A DNA stretch of 64,000 nt from Boletus sp. NGJ (taxonomy: Eukaryota; Basidiomycota; Agaricomycetes; Boletales; Boletaceae). Shown in pieces: positions 48,031-60,556 of this stretch. Location of the stretch: NCBI GenBank assembly GCA_019096195.1, contig JAGTXK010000190.1, positions 496,001 through 560,000 on the forward strand, read 5' to 3'. The first letter of the stretch is position 1. Each line of letters opens with the position of its first letter. The notes below the pieces were generated by a model. It did no database searches. It was not told the origin of the DNA and saw nothing but the letters and a program-made list of their open reading frames with translations. The position numbers and the translations under genes are program-made.

Positions 48031-48414
48031 TGTGTTACAGCAGAGGGACCATCACAAGGTCGTGCTTGAGGCTCTGTAATCAGACGACGTCAGCCGAAAA
48101 TCCATGCTGGCATCCTCGAAGACGCGCAATAGTCACAAAACGTGGTTTATTCAGAGGGCAGTAATCGACAAGCACTTGTAGGGAGGGGTAAAATCACCGG
48201 AACAGCTATAATTCGTGTATACGCTTGAGCAAACAAGTAACGGGTGAAGAAAGCAGGAAAAACATATCAAAAAGTACTCGCCAGCCAGGAGAGAAGAGTT
48301 CTTTCTTTCAACTGATCCTGGTACCTTGAGAAGCGAGATGATACATAGCGATCAGTGGCAATGTGGCAGGGTGGAGAACACGGAATTATACTGGCCACAG
48401 CGCACTCAGGTCAC

Positions 48415-50239
48415 TCAACCAAACGTAGCGCCGACGCTTCCACTACCCTTTCTGGTCCTGATCACCTTGTTCCTTAGGGCTCGCTCCTTCAACTCATTTT
48501 CGCGTTTTTCCAACTCTTTCGTACCAACACCATCGTCCTTGGTACTCTGGCCCTACTCCAAGGAGACGAAACTTAGCAACTGAACATTAAAGACAAAGAG
48601 GCCACCAACCTCTGTTTCTTCGTCGTCCCATTTCGACTTGCGGGCGTTCGCTTGACCTTTGATCTTCAGTTCACCCCGTGAATTTTGAGGGAGATCCGAA
48701 TCGAGTGTCCTAGAGCGCGTTTCTGCCTTGTCGACGGCCATCGCAGCAGGGGACGAGCTTCGTCCCCTACGACGAGTTTCTTCTACAGCCCGATCACGTT
48801 CCCTAGAATCTCGGCGACGCGGTGGTGGTGATGTACGAGAGCGAGATGAGCTATCGCGCCCACCCTTGCGACCGCCTCTAGGACTTGGGCTACGGCGCCG
48901 ACCATACCGAGGTAGGGGCGAAGGTGAACGACTTGAAGGTGGTGTCGGAGATCGGGAAAAACGACGTCTGCGTAGCGGAGGGCTCCGACTAGCACGGCGT
49001 CTGTCCTTTCCACCACCGTATCTTCTTGGGGGGGAGCGAGAGCGAGATGGGGAACGTTTGCGCCTTCGAGAGGGAGGAGGTGACAGTGAGAGAGACCGAG
49101 AACGGCCTCTAGAAGGAGCGATGGAAGGAGATTGGCGGCGTCTGGGAGGAGAGGGCGAACGACTGTAACGACGACGTGAACGTTGAGGAGGGGGAGATCG
49201 AGAGCGAGAGCGACGGGCCGGTGGTGAACTATATCTCTGGGGTGTACGTGATGGACGCCTGCCGGCGGGTGTGCGGGAAGGCCGATTGGAAGGTGGTGGG
49301 GGTGAGCGAGAACTGCGAGCATCGAATGGTGATCCAGACGGGGAGCGATGGCGTTGAGGTGGTGGGGAGCGCGAGGAAAACCGACGACCGTGACGCTGAT
49401 GAAAAATGTGGTCAATGGGGTTTGGGTGATGAACATCAAGGGACATGGAACATACCCCATCACCACCACCACCACCGCGCCTACCCCAACCACTGTCTCT
49501 ACCTCTACCGCCACCGTCGAAGCCCCCGCGACCACGGCCCCTACTCCTACCCCTACCCCTCCCACCACGATCAGCTCTTTCGTTTTCTCGTATGTCATCC
49601 AGCCGAGCCCTGCGATCTCTTTCCCCGAATGCGCGTTGGTCGCTCTCCCTTGCCTTGCGCATTTCTTCCTTTTTTTCCTCTACAAATGTTTTTGGGACAC
49701 CAGCGGGTGAATCCTGGGCCTCGAGCAGAAGGCTCCAGAGTGCCGTCATAAAGGCGGGGGTTGAAGACGTAAGGAAACCGTTCAAGTTAATTTGCATTTT
49801 TTTGGGGTCGGGGGTCTGTACCACGTCCAGGATTGAATCAAAAAATGGTCACCGGAGACAGCGCGTGCTGCTTACGGTATGATTCGGGTCCTCCAGCAGG
49901 CCCATGGCGTACTCGACGACGACCTCGTCTTCGAGGCCAACGAGCTCGGTGACCTTCTTAGCAATCCATGGTTTGATGACCTGCAAATTTACTTTTTTCA
50001 TGTCCACCTGAAAAAAGAAAAAGAATAAGGACACTGTTGGACTGCAAGGACGCAGATGACACACTTTTTTGTCGAATTCTGGAGGGAACTTCATTGTCTT
50101 GAGTAGCTTGAGCTCCTTGTCGGAGAAGCGCCTGTCTTGGTCGGCAGAAGTGCCCTTGAAGAAGCCTCCAATGGAGCAGTCTCGTCAACACTAGGAGATA
50201 CCTGGAGAAATTGTGTGGATCTTTACCTGCGTCCGCCAT
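48415..50239 (-). CDS. SRRM1: SRRM1/SRm160-like splicing coactivator (PWI + RS domain)
   Basis: Nuclear matrix-type splicing factor. The first exon encodes only MADA, with the next exon after a GTAAAG intron giving GFFKGTSADQDRRFSDKELKLLK. The PWI domain follows, with KKVNLQVIKPWIAKKVTELVGLEDEVVVEY and, after another intron, KKMQINLNGFLTSSTPAFMTALWSLLL. A charged helix (EEKKEEMRKARESDQRAF) leads into an RGG-like stretch and a long Arg/Ser repeat region with many SRSPPP and RRSPS units. The last intron (48553-48609) joins WDDEETE to GQSTKDDG and the tail ELEKRENELKERALRNKVIR, TFG, TGA at 48415-48417. The PWI domain binds nucleic acid and the RS region recruits spliceosome parts. The tail matches what fungal homologues carry, which supports the last intron. 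Confidence 0.9.
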
Positions 50240-50302
50240 GGTTGCAACAAAGAACAGAGAGGGTAAGCGTGAGAATGCAAGTCTATATAACGCATTCTAC
50301 TA

Positions 50303-51706
50303 TTACAAGACTTCTCGTTCGTCAAAGCCAACGTTTACTTTTAACACTCCTCGCTCGTGCAACACCCCCAAGCGCTCTCTAACGACCTTGCCAAGTCCAT
50401 ATTCACCCTTGTTCGAGATGACCACTCGCACCTCGTCGAGATAAGACCACCCACACTTCTCAAACACCTTGGTGAGCCCTTCGAAATCAATCGCAGACAT
50501 CGCGCGGACATCTGCAGGGTACAAGGCAAGCGACAGCACGCGCATCCGCGACCGGATCTGAGAAAGGAGAAATGTGAGAGCCTTGAGCGCTCGTTGCGGC
50601 GGCGGCGGCTCCTGTTCAAACGGGTCCACCAACGGTGGAGATGGAACGACAAGTCCAAAGATGTGGCACTCCTCCAGGTTCGTATTTTCGGCGAGTTCCA
50701 TTTCCCTCACCAGGGTATCTGCATGCCGTTCACGGTCAGTCGTTATCCCAACACCGAATACTTTCCGACACTCACCCCCTCTCTCCACGAAATCAGTTTC
50801 GAATCCAATATACACCTTCCTCAGACTATCCCCCACTCCTCTCAAAAACCTCCCAACGATATTGGCCTCCGACACACCCACCCCTCCCATTCTAACACTT
50901 TTGATCCTGGGTCCAGATTCTCCCATCTCCCGCTGGTGATTGGAACCCGCCATGATCCACTCCAATACGGGCTCCATAGGCACACCTCTAAACCCTACTT
51001 CTTTCAACCTCGCAGGAGGGGGCTTTATAGCTCTCTCCCCATCCATTGCAGAGTCGAAGAGCCATGTCGGCGTGTTTCCCTTTGCACAGTGCACCCCATC
51101 GAGTGTGAGCACCTCCAACTCTGTGAACTCGCCGAGGAAGCTGCACATGTCTCTTGTCGTGTGGAACACGAATCCACGTAGCGTCAGAATTTTCGCACGC
51201 TTGAAGGCCTCGAGACAAGCCGTGCGCGATCGGGAGGAGAGGTATTCCCAAGTGACGCGCTCCATCTCAAGGCTTTGGACGCGGGGGAGATGTGCCGCGA
51301 GGTGTGGGAAGGCATCGTCGAGCCATTTTGGATCCCAGGTGTCGCCGCGTGTCTCCCGGATGGACAGCTGTGCGATGTAGCGTCCAAGGTTGGGTATAGT
51401 CCACCGTTGAAGGCTATCCCCCGGCCCGTGCGCATATGCACGCAATAACCGGACGAACCCCATGCTCTTCTTCCGGCCACTTAGTCGCACGCCTGCCCAT
51501 ATCCCCATCCTCGCGGTGTTGAGCCAGAGTTTGCATACGAGCGCACAGGCGCAAAGGGTGTCGAGGTCTGAAGGATCGGAGGACTCGTCTTGGCACAGAG
51601 TCTGAGGCACGCGACAAGCAATGATGTCTATGATTTCGAGGTGGAGTTCCGCCGGAAGTGAAGGAAGAGGTCGTGATTTGCTCGTGGTGGTGGTGAGGGC
51701 TGGCAT
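50303..51706 (-). CDS. F-box-like protein, intronless
   Basis: 467-residue protein in one exon, start 51706. The N-terminus (LPSLPAELHLEIIDIIAC ... LCACALVCKLWLNTARMGIW) has the pattern of an F-box: LPxELxxxII, then ALVCKxW. The rest has regularly spaced leucine-containing segments (RVQSLEMERV, AKILTLRGFVF, LEVLTLDGVHC, RIKSVRMGGVGV, SLRKVYIGFE, TNLEECHIFGLVV, RMRVLSLALYP), typical of the leucine-rich-repeat-like C-terminus of basidiomycete F-box proteins. Such proteins are thought to be substrate receptors of SCF ubiquitin ligases; the target is unknown. It converges on nothing: its 3' end is 64 bases from the start of the SRRM1-like gene on the same strand. Confidence 0.82.
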   Translation of the reverse strand: MPALTTTTSKSRPLPSLPAELHLEIIDIIACRVPQTLCQDESSDPSDLDTLCACALVCKLWLNTARMGIWAGVRLSGRKKSMGFVRLLRAYAHGPGDSLQRWTIPNLGRYIAQLSIRETRGDTWDPKWLDDAFPHLAAHLPRVQSLEMERVTWEYLSSRSRTACLEAFKRAKILTLRGFVFHTTRDMCSFLGEFTELEVLTLDGVHCAKGNTPTWLFDSAMDGERAIKPPPARLKEVGFRGVPMEPVLEWIMAGSNHQREMGESGPRIKSVRMGGVGVSEANIVGRFLRGVGDSLRKVYIGFETDFVERGGECRKVFGVGITTDRERHADTLVREMELAENTNLEECHIFGLVVPSPPLVDPFEQEPPPPQRALKALTFLLSQIRSRMRVLSLALYPADVRAMSAIDFEGLTKVFEKCGWSYLDEVRVVISNKGEYGLGKVVRERLGVLHERGVLKVNVGFDEREVL

Positions 51707-52242
51707 TTCGAGTTCGGGGTGGTGTAATGACTTCAGGTGAGTTTATAGCCTTGCTCACTGTGAACCAAAGTGGGGGACCAATTCTCGCGGTAGGCAATAA
51801 TCCAGATCGGATTAGCCGGAACGTTTGCTCCTGTTATCTAGGTGTGAATATGATTCGCAGGCCTAGGTAGTAACAGCGGGTATAAAAACTGTGTCTTGCA
51901 CCGGTGCGCGGAAAAGGCGGGATGACGGCGTGCACCGCACCATAGGTAAAACATGAGTAAGCCAGACGAAAAAAAATCCACCTTACCCCTCTGATCTATC
52001 GAATGCCTCGTTCCGGGCAGGGATCTGTCAGCGTACCGTTTCCCGCCGAGCAGTGCGTCAGCCGAAACATGTGCTAGTGGCTACCTTGGAGATGTTGGCT
52101 GTGGACTCTTATCTTGCTGCTCGGGCGCGATGTAGCTTGCCCCGAGATGGAGCCTAATACTTATACTCGAGCGCTGATGCTGTGTGAAAAACGAGCTTCG
52201 TGTTACATCCTCCGACGTCGATACATACTAACTTGATCGTGA
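51707..52242. other. intergenic, no gene seen
   Basis: About 535 bases between the F-box-like gene and the 3' end of the dehydratase gene. A TATA-like GGTATAAAAACTG lies at 51878-51890, on the plus strand, with no gene recognised downstream of it. Confidence 0.4.
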
Positions 52243-54108
52243 CTACCACTCTCTCAGACTCCCGTCTTCGCCTCGCCATTGAGGATTTCTCCATGGATCT
52301 TGGGTGTAGGCGGCTGAACGCGCCCTGACAAGTTTCTCGTTAATAGCAATGCCGAGACCGGGGCCTAGCATGCCCCGAGGCAGTGTGCGGATGATTGGAC
52401 GGATTTCGGAGGTGGGGCGGCGCACGACATCAATATCATCAATGGCGGAAGAGTGTCATTGGTCACGATCACCATGCGGAGGCGCGGCGGTCGTGAACGT
52501 TGAGAGGAGAACAGCCCCGAAGGTGATCAGGGCCCGAACGAATATGGATCGTCAGACATTCAAGAGTTACACCCGTCGGCACTCACCACTCGGTACTTGG
52601 ATGTATCCATCCCGGACAGTGAATACCGTCGGATCCTCGAGGTATGTGTAGAGGTCTGCGTCTTCGCTGTTGTAGTGAATCTGGTTCGATGATGTTTTTT
52701 TCAATGCCAAGCCCCTACATGATGTCCACATTGGGTATGCCTCACCTGCCAACTCATCTCTTGGATAAAGACTGCGATACAAACCGATCAGAAGGACGGA
52801 TATTGACAACGACACGACGTGTTAGCATCGCGGACAGGGGTACAGGACTCACAATTCGACCGCGCTGTCCCTACTGCGACACATGCTGCAAGTGCAATGG
52901 GGCCCAACGGACAGTGCGGCGCAAGGGCAACGTCGTATGTCTCCGCGAGCGCAGCAATGCGTACAAGTTCGGAGATGCCGCCACAGTGAGAGACCTAGAG
53001 GCGATCGTCGGAAGAAACAGGACAGGTGAAGACATCTTCATCACTGCACGATGCACACGCACGTCTGGTTGGACAATGTCGAGCGCTCTTCCGTCAAAGA
53101 ACGGCCTAAAGTCGTGCCTCGAATACAGACGTTCTCCGGCGGCAATAGGGACGGAAACAGAACGCGCGAGGTCCGCGAACTCGGATGGGAAGGTTGGGAG
53201 AAGAGGTTCTATGATCACCACACCCCAATATTAATATTTTCAGTGAGTCCTCGGGAACCGGTGGCTTGGGACTTGCCTTCGATGAACAGGACGCCTTCCT
53301 TTTCGAGTTGGGCCGCGAGTTGACGGGCCATACCTTTGTGAAGCCGTCCGTGGAAGTCGACGCCGACATCCATACCCAGCGAACGGACCTCTCTCACACG
53401 CTCAACGGTTGACTTTAGGATGTCGGGTGATTCGATCCATGCTACTCCTTCTGCGCTTGGCCACACCCCTGGATCAGCCGGGTGCGAACGTTGGCGTACG
53501 GGGATGACTGACCGGTAGCATTCATCTTGACCGCGGTGAATCCCTGCTGTTTCCGCTCTGCGGCTGCCTCGCGCACAGCACTGGGATGGTCACCGCCGAC
53601 CCAACCATACACACGGAGGCGATCACGGACTTTACCACCCAACAGTTGCCAGATGGGGACGCCCAGCTTCTTACCCTTGATGTCCCACAATGCGATGTCC
53701 AGCCCAGAGAGCGCAGACTACCGTTTCGATGCATCAGTAGGGGTGGTAGCGTACTTTGTCGAGAGAGATGCGCGCGCGCACCATCAAGACTGGACCACCG
53801 CGGTAGAAGCGCGCTCTGTAGGCCGCCTGCCAAATGTCCTCGATGCCGTCTGCGTCCCAGTGCACGAAACGGGAAGCGAGGTCGCCAAAGGCGCCTTCGA
53901 TTGCTTCGGTGTGTCCCTCGAGGGTGGATTCGCCCCATCCGACGAACCCGTCTGCGGTTTCGACGCGCACGATAAGCCATCGCGGAGGGACACGGAAGAA
54001 CTGAGGCGGGAAAGGGGCAGATATGCAGTTGGCTTTTGAAATGAGGTGGGAACGAACACTTACCTCGATTTTTGAGATCAGGCTTGCCGTGGAGGTGGTG
54101 AGCGACAT
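52243..54108 (-). CDS. dgoD: D-galactonate dehydratase-like enolase-superfamily enzyme
   Basis: Mandelate racemase/muconate-lactonizing group enzyme, most like D-galactonate dehydratase (galactonate to 2-keto-3-deoxygalactonate). Start 54108 ([15 protein letters not shown]), then an intron starting GTAAGT, then [25 protein letters not shown]. Next are [27 protein letters not shown] and the barrel with [10 protein letters not shown] and [11 protein letters not shown]. Metal-ligand and acid-base positions lie in [41 protein letters not shown] and [13 protein letters not shown]. The C-terminus reads [13 protein letters not shown] and [16 protein letters not shown], characteristic of DgoD, with the stop at 52243. 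Introns near 52300-52590, 52690-52760, 52815-52850, 53070-53200, 53450-53520 and 53700-53770 are needed. No catalytic residue is obviously missing. Confidence 0.88.
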
Positions 54109-54586
54109 GGTCCGAGTCGAGGGTGGTAGAGATCCCTGCGAGCTGATTCATCCTATATTTTAAGTACGCGAGACAAGTGATCAGGTGTTGGGTACTGATC
54201 GATTTGACCGGCCCGGCGACGGAGACATTGGAGCCATGGCCCGACTCATTCTTTGGCGAGGCCTGCCATTTGATGTTCTACTTGTCCGCCGTCAGTGTTA
54301 GAGTGTGTCTGAGTCCACCTTACGGTTGGCACCAGCTTCCTCGGAGAATTGGCTGTAACTGGGCGCGACAAACGCCAACACCGCGTCAAGCGTCAGACGG
54401 AATGCCGAATTATCTTTCTTCAAACAAGAAACGATCGACCACGGAATGTTCCAACATCAAGTAATATTCGAACGTAAGATACCCAACATAACTGACGAAT
54501 AATATATCATTACATACATTTTGAATAAACTACGAACTCCGGGATACGCTGCTAACGATACATGTTCAAACCCGTTCTTGTATGGA
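54109..54586. other. intergenic, no gene seen
   Basis: About 480 bases between the dehydratase start and the 3' end of H2B copy 2. A motif-free region, AT-rich towards 54470-54530. Confidence 0.4.
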
Positions 54587-55980
<1,394 letters not shown>

Positions 55981-56220
55981 AATGTCCCTTGATCGCGTAC
56001 TCTCAATGCTGCTAATGTACCTTGCTGTACAATATATATGCTTTATCGGTTATGCACATCGTTGCCCCTATCATTCCAGCTTCCTGAGAGGCGTCAATCA
56101 CACGTATACCAATATTAATATTTTGAGACACGTGCTAGCCTTGGCGCTAAACAACATCCACGAGATATCATTGTGCATCCTACAATATTGTATACCACCC
56201 GAAGCGATCCACATCCATAT

Positions 56221-57058
56221 CTAAGCAGCCTTACCCTCCATGGTACCTTCCACAAGCCCTCCCACCCATGTTTCAAACACTTCTTGAACCATGGCGCCTT
56301 TTTCGTCAAAGAACGCGCTGTATTCCTTGGATCCTTGCGCGCGGTTCTTGGCAAGAAGGGACTTGCCACCTGACGTAGATTGCACGTAGGTGATGTTCAG
56401 CGAATAGGAGGGGGCGTTCGTAGGTGATGGTTGAGGGGAGGAAGCAGAAACGGGGAGAGTACGCGAGGAAATCGTAATGCGCTCGGTTACTATCCGCTTC
56501 GAGAACGTCTTGCGCCTGCCCACAAACACGATGTCGCCCTCTACGAAATATGCGTAGAGTGCCTGAAGGGACGTCAAAATGACATAACTAGAGAAAAATA
56601 TATGAGACGAGGACGAGACGAGTGCTTTCACAAAACACGTGCATTATGAAACCGGCCCAGACCGCGGGCTTGGACTGTTCGAATTCCACTTTCCAACCGT
56701 AGAGACCAGTGACTCCGGCGACAAGTACGCCTGCCCAGCCGAGTGTGAGCCGCACATCCGTATGGAGATGTATCTGTTTAAATAAATTCGGACGCGACAG
56801 ATACTGCGCTGCGGTTGAAAAGGACCTCAATCAAAATACGGAAGGAATACATACCCGCTTCAGAGCATCGTCGCAAGCATTCTTGAGGTCGGTCGAGCTT
56901 GCGGTATTGACTTTGATAATGTCACGTTCCTCAGCCGGTACTGGGATGCTCAGCGGCCCAGGGGGCTTTTCAGGCGAGGCGGAACTGCCGCGACGAGAGC
57001 CTGTGACTGGCGCGGACGGCTCTGGCGTGAGCTCTTTCGCCGTTTTTTTATGCGGCAT
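56221..57058 (-). CDS. SPC2: Signal peptidase complex subunit 2
   Basis: Subunit of the ER signal peptidase complex (SPCS2/SPC25), which helps the peptidase engage the Sec61 translocon. The start at 57058 (MPHKKTAKELTPEPSAPVTG) gives a Pro/Ser-rich cytosolic N-terminus. Then come IIKVNTASSTDLKNACDDALKR, an intron starting GTATGT, YLSRPNLFKQIHLHTDVRLTLG, the first membrane helix (WAGVLVAGVTGLYGW), a loop and the second helix (VILTSLQALYAYFVEG). The C-terminal cytosolic domain reads YSLNITYVQSTSGGKSLLAKNRAQG, KEYSAFFDEKGAMVQEVFETWV, and ends EGKAA with TAG at 56221-56223. Two-helix topology and length fit the family. The start lies 132 bases from the protoporphyrinogen oxidase start, so they share a short divergent promoter. 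Confidence 0.88.
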
Positions 57059-57190
57059 GAGGAGACGAGAACAACAAAAGGACTTGACAGGCGACGTGTT
57101 CAATACGTGGTGGGAAACACCTTCTGTTTTGAGCGATTGCGCTGACAGCCCACACAAAGTGTTGTCTAGATCAGTGCCAGCCAGGCGAAT

Positions 57191-58786
57191 ATGCCCCCTG
57201 GTTCGATAGCAGTCCTTGGCGGCGGTCTGACAGGCCTGTCCGCCGCATTTCATCTTACAAGACGTTTCCCGACGACACCTATCGTGCTCATAAACAGGGA
57301 GACTCGTTTCGGCGGTTGGCTGCGTTCAGAAAAGGTCAAGTTCACCCTGGGAAGTCGTGAAGCAGAGGTCCTCCTTGAAGGAGGTCCCCGCACGCTACGT
57401 CCCAATGCGCCAAGTGTCCTTGAACTGGTGTGTGGGTTCATGTCTCACTCGGCAGTATCGTTGACTGCCTCCGCGAAGACTAGATTCACATCCTGAACTT
57501 GACCCCATCGCTCCTCATTGTACCCAAGTCTGCCGCCGCTGCCCAGAACCGCTTTCTGCACATCCCTGGCTCGCGGGGAATCCACCGCATTCCGTCTTCG
57601 CCGCTGGAAGTCATCGGCTCACTCCTGGCGCCGAACGCGCACCTGGGTCATATCCTCTTGTCTTCTGTCCTTTGGGAGCCGTTGAAGCGGAGAAACAGAC
57701 CCCTGAGTGTCGACGACGAATCTGTCGATGACTTCCTCACCAGAAGATTTGGTGTGGAGTTTGCACGGGTGTTTGGGAGTGCACTCGTCCACGGGATATA
57801 CGCTGCAGACTCTCGAAAGCTGAGTTTGCGGTCTGCCTTTCCTTCGATGTGGGATGCGGAAGAGCGCGGACGTGGGTCTGTCCTGCTCGGTTCCTTGCGT
57901 GCATCTAGTCCTCCACGATCAAACCAATACACGTCTTATGACATGGGAGACTTACAGCACAAGATGCGTGATGTCTCCGTTTACACCTTCCAGAACGGCG
58001 TGAGCACGCTTGTCAATGCCCTCGTGAATCACCTTCGCAAACAGCCCAATGTACACATGTATAGTGGGGTACGAGTCACGGGGCTTCGCATCAACTCGAG
58101 GAACAATCGATTCGAGGTGATTGTATAGTACCTCGACGTTAGGTTGTACTTCTCATTTTTATTAGGTAACAACGTCATCGCAAGAAACCCTCTTTCCAAC
58201 ACATGTTGTCTCTGCCCTCCCCCTCCCTGAATTGCAGGGACTACTCTCGCCAGCAACACCACTACCTCATCTTACGACCAACCCTTACTCTTCCGTGACG
58301 GTCGTCAACCTCGTGTTCAGTTTACCTTCATCCTCGTCACTTCAACTTCACCCAGACGGGTTCGGCTATCTCATACCCCGTCCGGTAGACGGCTACGCTG
58401 CAGTCAAGGGTTCAGGGATTCTAGGCTGTGTGTTTGATTCGTCCTCGACTGCAGCTCAGGACTCCTCGGGCATCGTCAAGATGACTGTGATGCTTGGCGG
58501 TCCGTACATCTCTCCTCCGCAAGTCGACAGCCCGACCCTACTTTCCGAACTCGCGGATCAACTTGGGCGACCCCTTCCCACACCCCTGTTTGTCAAAGTT
58601 CACTCCAATCCAGGATGTATACCCTTATACGCCGTCGGTCATCCACAACGGATGGAAGAGCTGAAGAGTACGCTCGCATCAGAGCCATGGAATGGTCGGA
58701 TGGAAGTTGTGGGTGCGGGAGTGGGGGGTGTGAGTGTCGGTGACTGCGTCGAAGCCGGAAGGAACGTCGGGAGGGCATGGAGCTAG
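57191..58786 (+). CDS. HEM14: Protoporphyrinogen oxidase (heme biosynthesis)
   Basis: FAD enzyme on the outer face of the inner mitochondrial membrane that oxidises protoporphyrinogen IX to protoporphyrin IX. The start at 57191 puts the FAD-binding glycine motif right at the N-terminus (IAVLGGGLTGLSAAFHLTRR), followed by FGGWLRSEKV and LLEGGPRTLRPNAPSVLEL. Later segments are NRPLSVDDESVDDFLTRRFG, VHGIYAADSRKLSLRSAFPSMW, VYTFQNGVSTLVNALVNHL, then after an intron near 58120-58166 LFPTHVVSALPLPELQGLL. Further on are GFGYLIPRP and VKGSGILGCVFDSS. The C-terminus has the second FAD-contacting region VVGAGVGGVSVGDCVEAGRNVG and ends RAWS, TAG at 58784-58786. An intron near 57430-57484 is also needed. 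Length about 500 residues, normal. Confidence 0.9.
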
Positions 58787-58899
58787 GCTGGCCTGTGTGA
58801 GTCAACTGTCGGTATCACAGAGCAAATTTACATTCCAAAGTTTAGTGAATCGAGATTTGGGTCATCCGGTAGTGCATTCACGCTTGGTGGCGTTTCTGT

Positions 58900-59218
58900 G
58901 AAGCTAATGATAGGCGGCAGCGGACGGAGGCTTGATATACTTCTCTCATGAAGCACAGGATTCGATGACACGGATGGTCTTGGGCTGCACGTTTGCCGCA
59001 TTGTTTTCCCATCCACAGGCCCGACTCCATCGCGAAGCTAAATCAACGCCATTGATAATGTACCTCTTATCCAATTTGGGCATCTTGGATGGTTGTAGGT
59101 CTGTGACTCGGGCAACCGCCTGGTCCAAATACGGGTCCACGTCCACATCGCCTTTGACGAGCGCCAGTGCTCCTGGGCTCCACAGGTGGCGGTCGGTGAA
59201 CAAGCTGGCATCCATCAA
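58900..59218 (-). CDS. Unrecognised short protein-like frame
   Basis: A minus-strand frame beginning MMDASLFTDRHLWSPGALALVK (ATG at 59218) and continuing DVDVDPYLDQAVARVTDLQPS and KLDKRYIINGVDLASRW reads like genuine protein: balanced composition, helical periodicity and no low-complexity sequence. It stops at 58946; a GTCGGG at about 59035 could be a donor for a further exon. I do not recognise the family. It would converge with the protoporphyrinogen oxidase gene. It may be the end of a gene whose 5' exons lie between 59220 and 59500, or a fragment. Confidence 0.3.
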
Positions 59219-59509
59219 CCTTTATCTAGACTCCATTCCGATCGTAAAGCGGTCTCTTGCAACAATTGCAGTGCTCGCACTACAATACATTACAACCACG
59301 GTGGATCGTCGTGGTATCCAGCGTCTCCACAAAACGTGTCTCGACCCTTGCTGTATATGAGCGTGACTGGCACGCATTTGAAGTTCACACTTTCATCTAC
59401 CATCCTTTCTCCGCAGGCTCGCTCTCAGGATATCTTGGTCCAAGTTTATTCGCCGTCTTTTCTGTTCTTCCGCACCTCCCCTCTTCTGTGACTATAGAGC
59501 GCTTCTTCG

Positions 59510-60556
59510 ATGACCATACCTGTTTATCGACACAACCTGAACCACGACGACTGGGAAGTCGCGTCGGTGTATGATAGCGATGACTGTGGTAGCCTGGGTG
59601 GGAGTGCATACGACGAGTCCGTCCACTCCTCGCCTTCACTCGATGATCCCGCCTTGCGCTTGGAAGGCTACCTTTACGACGACACTCGTCCTCGTTTTGT
59701 CAATGGGTACCCAGTGCCACAACAACAACATCAAAACTACCCTCTAGCGACGCTCGCCCGTCCCCGATGGGACACACGCTATGTACCCGGGGAACAAAGC
59801 AGTTTCGTCGTACCCCCTCCAGGGGTGATCTTTCCACCCAAAGATTGGGCTCTCCCTCCGCAGGATATGTATTGGCCTACTGCAACTAGCCGGATGGCAT
59901 CCTCCTCCGATATGCCAGTGAATATGGGTCTGATGGAGACACCATCCCCACCACCCCCACCTCCTCTCCTTCTCTCGCCATCGTCACCACCACGTTCATC
60001 GTCACCGCTGATAAAGCGGCAATCGCCTACGACAACGATCGCACACGGCCAACCACCCCACGCGACGTCCATCACGATGTCCGGCGCTGGCACGGGAGCA
60101 AACGTAAACGGCCATGCGTCTCCTATCATGCCTCCCCCACCACGATATCACGAAGTGGCCCACGTCATCTCACCGCGCCTCGCGGATGCAGGGTGTCAGG
60201 CACATTCGAGCATGGCGATGAGCCCTCCTCGGAGGTCTGGGCATGACGTTTTGTCGCCATACGCACCTGGACCTGGACATGTCCCGCTACCACGAGGGCC
60301 ACGGTCTGGCGAGAAATCCACGGCGGCAGACGGACGTTATGGTAGTGGCCATCCAGGTCACGGGCTGGGTGATCGACCCGATATACACCCCCCGCCGGTG
60401 CCCAGCAAGTATGAATATGAACATGAGCCTGAACACGAATATGACGGTGGGCAAACAAGGATGGCGAGACCGCTGATGCGGGAGCGCCGGCCGAGTATAT
60501 GGCGGCGGTTCGTGCGGCGGTTCAATCCGTCGCACGTGTCGGTCGGACAAACGTGA
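59510..60556 (+). CDS. Disordered Pro/Ser/His-rich hypothetical protein
   Basis: 348 residues in one exon, starting MTIPVYRHNLNHDDWEVASVYD. No folded domain is recognised. The composition is dominated by Pro, Ser, His, Gly and Tyr, with an acidic N-terminal part, a Pro run near 59948-59970 (SPPPPPPLLLSPSSPPRSSS), a repeated acidic patch (EYEHEPEHEYDGG) and a basic, aromatic C-terminus (RPLMRERRPSIWRRFVRRFNP). That C-terminus could be a membrane-touching amphipathic helix or a targeting signal (inference). The uninterrupted length in a GC-rich intron-dense genome makes chance less likely, but GC-rich sequence favours long open frames. Function unknown. Confidence 0.5.
   Translation: MTIPVYRHNLNHDDWEVASVYDSDDCGSLGGSAYDESVHSSPSLDDPALRLEGYLYDDTRPRFVNGYPVPQQQHQNYPLATLARPRWDTRYVPGEQSSFVVPPPGVIFPPKDWALPPQDMYWPTATSRMASSSDMPVNMGLMETPSPPPPPPLLLSPSSPPRSSSPLIKRQSPTTTIAHGQPPHATSITMSGAGTGANVNGHASPIMPPPPRYHEVAHVISPRLADAGCQAHSSMAMSPPRRSGHDVLSPYAPGPGHVPLPRGPRSGEKSTAADGRYGSGHPGHGLGDRPDIHPPPVPSKYEYEHEPEHEYDGGQTRMARPLMRERRPSIWRRFVRRFNPSHVSVGQT

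Noticed and set aside
48783-49598. Val/His-rich 271-codon minus-strand frame inside the SRRM1-like gene
   Set aside because: It is the alternate-frame shadow of the Arg/Ser repeat exon; repeats of simple codons keep other frames open.
50357-51181. 274-codon plus-strand frame opposite the F-box-like gene
   Set aside because: Antisense shadow of a complete single-exon gene with clear F-box pattern on the other strand.
60515-60535. GGTTCAATCC resembling a tRNA B box
   Set aside because: It is part of the coding frame of the disordered protein (RRFNPSH) and no cloverleaf can be formed around it.
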